Positions 60,705-64,000 of a DNA stretch of 64,000 nt are shown here, one piece after another. Source of the stretch: Streptomyces sp. PH10-H1 (lineage in GTDB: Bacteria > Actinomycetota > Actinomycetes > Streptomycetales > Streptomycetaceae). The stretch lies in NCBI RefSeq assembly GCF_030063355.1, contig NZ_JASISZ010000033.1, positions 1-64,000 of the forward strand. Reading direction: 5' to 3'. Position numbers and translations under genes: made by a program. The notes under the pieces are model-generated. The model was given only the letters and a program-made list of their open reading frames with translations. It was not told the DNA's origin and made no database searches. Numbering within the stretch: the first letter of the stretch is position 1; every line of letters begins with the position of its first letter.

Positions 60705-60983
60705 TCAGGCCCGCCCCGCGACCGAGTGGTGGAGAAAGCGCCGGTCGTCCGCGGGGCGGATCAGCAGGCTGAGCAGCGCCGCCGCGACGAGAGCGGCCGC
60801 CGGGAGCGTGACGGCAAGATGGCCGCCGCCGAGCACGGTGCGGGTGATGAGGCCCCCGACCAGGGCCGCGACCGGGCCGGTGGCCAGCACGAGGGAGCGG
60901 GAGGGGAAGCGGTCCGGCATGAAGTGCGTGGCGGCATAGGCGATGCCCAGGCCGAGCGCGGCGAATGCGACTGCTTCCCACAT
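60705..60983 (-). CDS. Three-helix small membrane protein
   Basis: The ATG at 60983 (MWEAVAFAALGLGIAYAATH) lies behind GGGAAGGA and gives 92 residues. Helices are AVAFAALGLGIAYAATHFM, LVLATGPVAALVGGLITRTVL and AVTLPAAALVAAALLSLLI. The tail is basic. There are no catalytic motifs. It may be conserved among Streptomyces. It lies between the convergent ferritin-like gene and DUF3107. Confidence 0.72.
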   Translation of the reverse strand: MWEAVAFAALGLGIAYAATHFMPDRFPSRSLVLATGPVAALVGGLITRTVLGGGHLAVTLPAAALVAAALLSLLIRPADDRRFLHHSVAGRA

Positions 60984-61053
60984 CTGCGTGGTCCTTCCCA
61001 GGGGGGCCGACCGGTTCATACCGGTCCTACCCCGTCGGGGAGCCGGACAAAAC

Positions 61054-61089
61054 GGAGGGGCCGCACCCGATCCCGGGTGCGGCCCTTCC
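61054..61089 (-). terminator. Terminator hairpin after DUF3107
   Basis: Arms at 61054-61069 and 61074-61089 pair over 16 bp with one wobble and a four-base loop, starting 8 bp after the DUF3107 stop on the minus strand. Confidence 0.75.
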
Positions 61090-61096
61090 GCCGTCG

Positions 61097-61327
61097 TCAC
61101 ATCGCCGCGCCGAAACCGACCTTCCGGCTGGCGGGCTGGCCGATTTCCACGTACGCGAGCCGGTCGGCGGGGATGAGGACCTTGTGGCCGTTCTCGTCCA
61201 CCAGGCTCAGGAGCTTCGAGGTACCGGCGATGGCGTCCGCGACTGCCTTCTCGACCTCCTCGGCCGACTGCGCGCTCTCGATGCTGATCTCGCGCGGCGC
61301 GTGCTGCACGCCGATCTTGACCTCCAC
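61097..61327 (-). CDS. DUF3107 small conserved protein
   Basis: The protein has 76 residues from a GTG at 61327, with CTGGAGGT upstream. It begins MEVKIGVQHAPREISIESAQ and has EVEKAVADAIAG, LLSLVDENGHKVLIPADRLAYVEIG and the basic end RKVGFG, all diagnostic for DUF3107. The M. tuberculosis homologue is Rv3208A (TB9.4), also beside a TetR gene. The role is unknown; the small beta-rich fold suggests binding rather than catalysis. Confidence 0.9.
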   Translation of the reverse strand: MEVKIGVQHAPREISIESAQSAEEVEKAVADAIAGTSKLLSLVDENGHKVLIPADRLAYVEIGQPASRKVGFGAAM

Positions 61328-61466
61328 GGCTTCTGTACCTCCAGGTCTGGCGGTGTGCGCGTCTTCGCGCCGTACGCAGGAAACACTAGCCGGGCTCGGA
61401 GGCGGCGAATCCGAAGTGGATGAACGCCGGTAGCGAACAGCGCCGGGGAATACTCCGGCGACGGCC

Positions 61467-61541
61467 GTCAGTGGTGGCTGTGGCCGGCCGGGGCGGCCGT
61501 CAGTGGTGGCTGTGGCCGGCCGGGGCGGCCGTCAGTGGTGG
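61467..61541. repeat. 32-bp tandem repeat covering the 3' end of the tetR gene
   Basis: A 32-bp unit starting GTCAGTGGTGGCTGTGGCCG occurs at 61467 and 61499, with a partial third copy (first 11 bases) at 61531. The third copy contains the TetR stop codon (61532-61534), so the repeat duplicates the stop region and the sequence after it. The GC-rich units can fold into imperfect hairpins. Confidence 0.75.
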
Positions 61542-62173
61542 CCGTCCGTCCCGTGCAGCGGGAAGCCTGCGATGCCGCGCCAGGCCAGCGACGTCAGCAG
61601 GTTGACGGCGGTGTCGCGCGGGATCGTGCTGTTGCTGGACAGCCAGTAGCGGGCGACCACCTGGGAGACGCCGCCGAGGCCGACGGCCAGCAGCATGGAC
61701 TGCTCCCTGGGCAGGCCGGTGTCCTCCGCGATGACCTCGCAGATCGCCTCGGCGCACTGCAGCGAGACCTTGTCGACGCGCTCGCGCACCGCCGGCTCGT
61801 TCGTCAGGTCCGATTCGAAGACCAACCGGAAGGCGCCGCCCTCTTCCTCCACGTACGCGAAATAGGCGTCCATGGTCGCCTCGACGCGGAGCTTGTTGTC
61901 GGAGGTGGAGGCGAGCGCGGTACGTACCGCCTGCAGCAGCGACTCGCAGTGCTGGTCGAGCAGCGCCAGATACAGCTCCAGTTTGCCCGGAAAGTGCTGG
62001 TAGAGCACGGGCTTGCTGACACCGGCCCGCTCCGCGATGTCGTCCATCGCGGCAGCGTGGTAGCCCTGGGCGACGAAAACTTCCTGGGCGGCGCCCAGGA
62101 GTTGTTCGCGACGGGCCCGGCGGGGCAGGCGGGTGCCGCGCGGGCGTGCCTGAGTCTGCTCGATGGCTGTCAC
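61532..62173 (-). CDS. TetR-family transcriptional regulator
   Basis: The protein has 213 residues from a GTG at 62173 behind GGGAGG. The HTH is RREQLLGAAQEVFVAQGYHAAAMDDIAERAGVSKPVLYQHFPGKLELY (core MDDIAERAGVSKPVLYQHF). The ligand domain is alpha-helical with YFAYVEEEGGAFRLVFESDL and PREQSMLLAVGLGGVSQVVARYWL. It corresponds to Rv3208. It is followed by DUF3107 in the same orientation. Targets are unknown. The C-terminal GTDGHH is followed by tandem repeats. Confidence 0.9.
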   Translation of the reverse strand: MTAIEQTQARPRGTRLPRRARREQLLGAAQEVFVAQGYHAAAMDDIAERAGVSKPVLYQHFPGKLELYLALLDQHCESLLQAVRTALASTSDNKLRVEATMDAYFAYVEEEGGAFRLVFESDLTNEPAVRERVDKVSLQCAEAICEVIAEDTGLPREQSMLLAVGLGGVSQVVARYWLSSNSTIPRDTAVNLLTSLAWRGIAGFPLHGTDGHH

Positions 62174-62276
62174 GCCGCCTCCCATTTCTGTTGAAGGAAC
62201 ACTGCGGGTGCCATCGTACTTTTCGGTAACGGGGCTGTGCGCAGTGCGAGCGCACATTCTCACTGCCTGGAACCTT

Positions 62277-62513
62277 TCAGCGATAGTCCTCCTCGTCCAG
62301 GTTGACGACACGGCGCTGTTCCGCGACGTCCGCGGGATCGGCGGCCGCGACGGGCGAATCCGAGCCCTCCGCGACCGGGTCGTCGTCGCGCTGGACGAGT
62401 TCGGTGTGCTGCTCGGCGGCATCGTCCTCGGGGGTCTCGAGGGCGACCTCGGTGGCGGTTTCGGTGGCGTCGGTCTCGAATTCATCCCGGGAAATCTGGA
62501 TTTCGTCGGACAC
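62277..62513 (-). CDS. Acidic small protein
   Basis: The protein has 78 residues from a GTG at 62513 with a perfect AGGAAGGAGG seven bases upstream. It is strongly acidic: MSDEIQISRDEFETDATET, then VALETPEDDAAEQHTELV, ending RRVVNLDEEDYR. There is no signal peptide or Cys, and it is probably unstructured. It is upstream of and codirectional with tetR (103-bp gap) and divergent from the hydrolase at 62619. The function is unknown. Confidence 0.75.
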   Translation of the reverse strand: MSDEIQISRDEFETDATETATEVALETPEDDAAEQHTELVQRDDDPVAEGSDSPVAAADPADVAEQRRVVNLDEEDYR

Positions 62514-62606
62514 GGTGCCTCCCTTCCTTACTGTCGAGCGTAGGAGAGGGCGATCGCGGGCGCAGCCTGTGAGGGCGAACACACAAGCGCATGCGTGATC
62601 GTCTCG

Positions 62607-62612
62607 TAACAT
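62607..62612 (+). promoter_or_regulatory. Leaderless-type -10 for the second alpha/beta hydrolase
   Basis: TAACAT lies six bases before the ATG at 62619, with TGCCCC between and no Shine-Dalgarno sequence. Confidence 0.5.
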
Positions 62613-62618
62613 TGCCCC

Positions 62619-63638
62619 ATGCCCTCGACCGAGTCTCCTCAAGCTGCGATCGCCACCGCAGCCGTCCCCTCGCCGGGGCCGCGGCTCGGACCAGGGGAAA
62701 CGCACCGACATGTGACCCTTCCCGGTCTGAGTCTGATGGTGCGCGCACATACACCGCAGCGTGACGGACTCGAACCGGCCGTTTTCGTGCACGGACTGGG
62801 AGGTTCCTCGCAGAACTGGACACAGCTCATGGACCGGCTGTCGGACCGGCTCGACTGCGAGGCGCCGGATCTCCCCGGTTTTGGGTTCTCGCCGCCGCCG
62901 GACGACGGGGACTACTCGGTCAGCGGGCACGCCCGCGCGGTGATCCGGCTGATCGAGTCGGGCGGTCGCGGCCCGGTGCACCTCTTCGGGAACTCACTGG
63001 GCGGCGCGGTGGCGACGAAGGTCGCCGCGGCCCGCCCCGACCTGGTCAGGACCCTGTCGCTGATCTCGCCCGCGCTGCCTGAGGTCCCGCCGCAGCGCTC
63101 CGCGTGGCCGACCGCGCTCGTCTCGCTGCCGGGGATTCCGGCGCTCTACATGCGGGCCACCAAGGGCTGGCCTGCCGAGCGCAGGACCCAGGAACTGCTC
63201 GCGCTCTGTTACGGCGACACCTCGTCGGTCGGTGAGCAGGCCCGGGCGGAAGCGGTCGCGGAATACGAGCGGCGGATCGCGCTGCCGTACTTCTGGGATG
63301 CGATGGTGCGTTCGACACGGGGCATCGTCAACGCGTACACCTTGAGCGGACAGCACTCGCTGTGGCGGCAGGCGGAGCGGGTGCTCGCGCCGACACTGCT
63401 GGTCTACGGCGGGCGCGACAAGCTGGTCTCCTTCCGGATGGCACGGAAGGCGTCCAGGGTGTTCCGTGACGCACGGCTGGTGACGCTGCCCGACAGCGGG
63501 CACGTGGCGATGATGGAGCACCCTGACGTGGTGGCGCGGGCCTTCCGGGACCTGCTCGACCAGACCGCCGGGCACGGGGCGGACCGCAACGGGCACAAGA
63601 CGGACCACAAGACGAGCGCTGCGGCGACCAGGAGCTGA
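62619..63638 (+). CDS. Alpha/beta hydrolase upstream of the DUF3152 gene
   Basis: The protein has 339 residues. After a Pro-rich N-terminus comes VFVHGLGGSSQNWTQLMDRL (oxyanion), DLPGFGFSPPPDDGDYSVSG, the Ser nucleophile in LFGNSLGGAVATKVAAARPD, Asp in LLVYGGRDKLV and His in LPDSGHVAMMEHP. These make a complete catalytic triad of the epoxide-hydrolase/lyase-like type. The C-terminal 25 residues are His/Asp/Lys-rich (GADRNGHKTDHKTS). The substrate is unknown. The next gene begins eight bases after the stop. Confidence 0.88.
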   Translation: MPSTESPQAAIATAAVPSPGPRLGPGETHRHVTLPGLSLMVRAHTPQRDGLEPAVFVHGLGGSSQNWTQLMDRLSDRLDCEAPDLPGFGFSPPPDDGDYSVSGHARAVIRLIESGGRGPVHLFGNSLGGAVATKVAAARPDLVRTLSLISPALPEVPPQRSAWPTALVSLPGIPALYMRATKGWPAERRTQELLALCYGDTSSVGEQARAEAVAEYERRIALPYFWDAMVRSTRGIVNAYTLSGQHSLWRQAERVLAPTLLVYGGRDKLVSFRMARKASRVFRDARLVTLPDSGHVAMMEHPDVVARAFRDLLDQTAGHGADRNGHKTDHKTSAAATRS

Positions 63639-63646
63639 ATCAGGGC

Positions 63647-64000
63647 GTGGGGAAGCACAGCGCGCGTAGCGGCCAGCAGGGCCACGACAGCGGTATATCG
63701 AGCACCCTCGGCGGCGGCCGGTCAGGACAGGGCCGCAGACGCCGGGGCGACGCTCCCGGCCCGGCCCGGGCTCCGGACCGGATGCCGGCTCCGAGCGCAC
63801 GGTACGACGGCGGCCGCGCCGGGGGATACCCGGACGCGAGTCCGCACCCCGAGCACCGTGAACACGCCGCCTGGGGCACCCAGGACGACCGGGCCGGGGG
63901 AGCCGGCCGCGGTCACGGCGGCCCGCGGAACGGTGAGCCGGCCGACCCGTACGACACCGGTCACCCGTACGACACCGGTCACCCGCACGACACCGGCCAG
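63647..64000 (+). CDS. N-terminal part of a probable DUF3152 protein (runs off the window)
   Basis: The GTG at 63647 opens a frame with no stop to the window end (118 codons). GGAG at 63631 is the likely ribosome-binding site. It reads VGKHSARSGQQGHDSG, then basic GRRRRGD, then Gly/His/Asp/Pro-rich low complexity. This is the usual disordered start of Streptomyces DUF3152 proteins, whose metalloprotease-like domain lies C-terminal. Position after TetR/DUF3107/hydrolase genes agrees with Rv3207c. It ends in three PYDTGH hexapeptides from an 18-bp tandem repeat (63947-64000). Confidence 0.65.
   Translation, partial: MGKHSARSGQQGHDSGISSTLGGGRSGQGRRRRGDAPGPARAPDRMPAPSARYDGGRAGGYPDASPHPEHREHAAWGTQDDRAGGAGRGHGGPRNGEPADPYDTGHPYDTGHPHDTGQ
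63947..64000 (+). repeat. 18-bp tandem repeat coding PYDTGH
   Basis: CCGTACGACACCGGTCAC occurs at 63947 and 63965, and a variant at 63983 (CCGCACGACACCGGCCAG). The repeat may continue past the window edge. It lies in the disordered region of the last gene. Confidence 0.85.

Noticed and set aside
63947..64000. Short regularly spaced repeat as a CRISPR array
   Set aside because: There are no spacers; the 18-bp units are directly adjacent and encode PYDTGH in frame.

Overview
This is a GC-rich (about 70 %) chromosome segment with codon use, GTG/TTG starts, mycothiol biosynthesis and many multi-copy ABC systems typical of Streptomyces or a close relative. I identify about 67 protein genes. I see no tRNA, rRNA or CRISPR array and no prophage. 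The only mobile-element trace is the 5' part of an IS5-type transposase at the left edge.

Left accessory part (1-18.4 kb). After the transposase fragment come three secreted peptidoglycan hydrolases, all on the minus strand (711-3244). Each carries peptidoglycan-binding repeats plus a different catalytic domain: M15 carboxypeptidase, SLT-type transglycosylase and M74 MepA-type endopeptidase. Divergent from them lies a membrane-anchored HTH protein with an external DUF2690 domain (3574-4554). Two complete oligopeptide/dipeptide ABC importers then face each other (4706-10360 plus; 10523-16771 minus), separated by a strong hairpin and a Streptomyces intergenic repeat. An eight-helix membrane protein with an internal duplication follows.

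Middle core part (18.4-52 kb). This holds an S9 peptidase, mshB, a PG_binding_4 membrane protein, an ABC-2 exporter with a DesK/DesR-like two-component system behind a perfect palindrome, SirB1/GNAT, the 7Fe ferredoxin, dapC, dapE, a LOG-family protein, a FolP2-like protein, a DivIVA-like protein, tag, DUF3117, an O-methyltransferase, sigE-rseA-htrA-tatB, mrp, DUF1003, an MgtE-like protein and corA. From memory, the order closely parallels Mycobacterium tuberculosis Rv1170-Rv1239c, so this is ancestral actinobacterial core.

Right core part (52-64 kb). This holds a SUFU-domain protein, a zinc-ribbon protein, a PHP phosphoesterase, MarC, a 46-residue small protein, an NYN nuclease-like protein, an alpha/beta hydrolase, a DEAD-box helicase, a ferritin-like protein, DUF3107, a TetR regulator, an acidic small protein, a second alpha/beta hydrolase and the start of a probable DUF3152 protein that runs off the window. 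The helicase-to-DUF3152 run parallels M. tuberculosis Rv3207c-Rv3212.

The most notable signals are these: the peptidoglycan hydrolase/sensor/peptide-importer neighbourhood; about a dozen genes that look leaderless (TANNNT 6-7 nt before the ATG); a likely AUU start for the O-methyltransferase; a 13-bp perfect palindrome before the ABC/two-component operon; 21-bp-spaced direct repeats before the NYN gene; and intergenic repeats, one of which encodes the C-terminus of a transporter.
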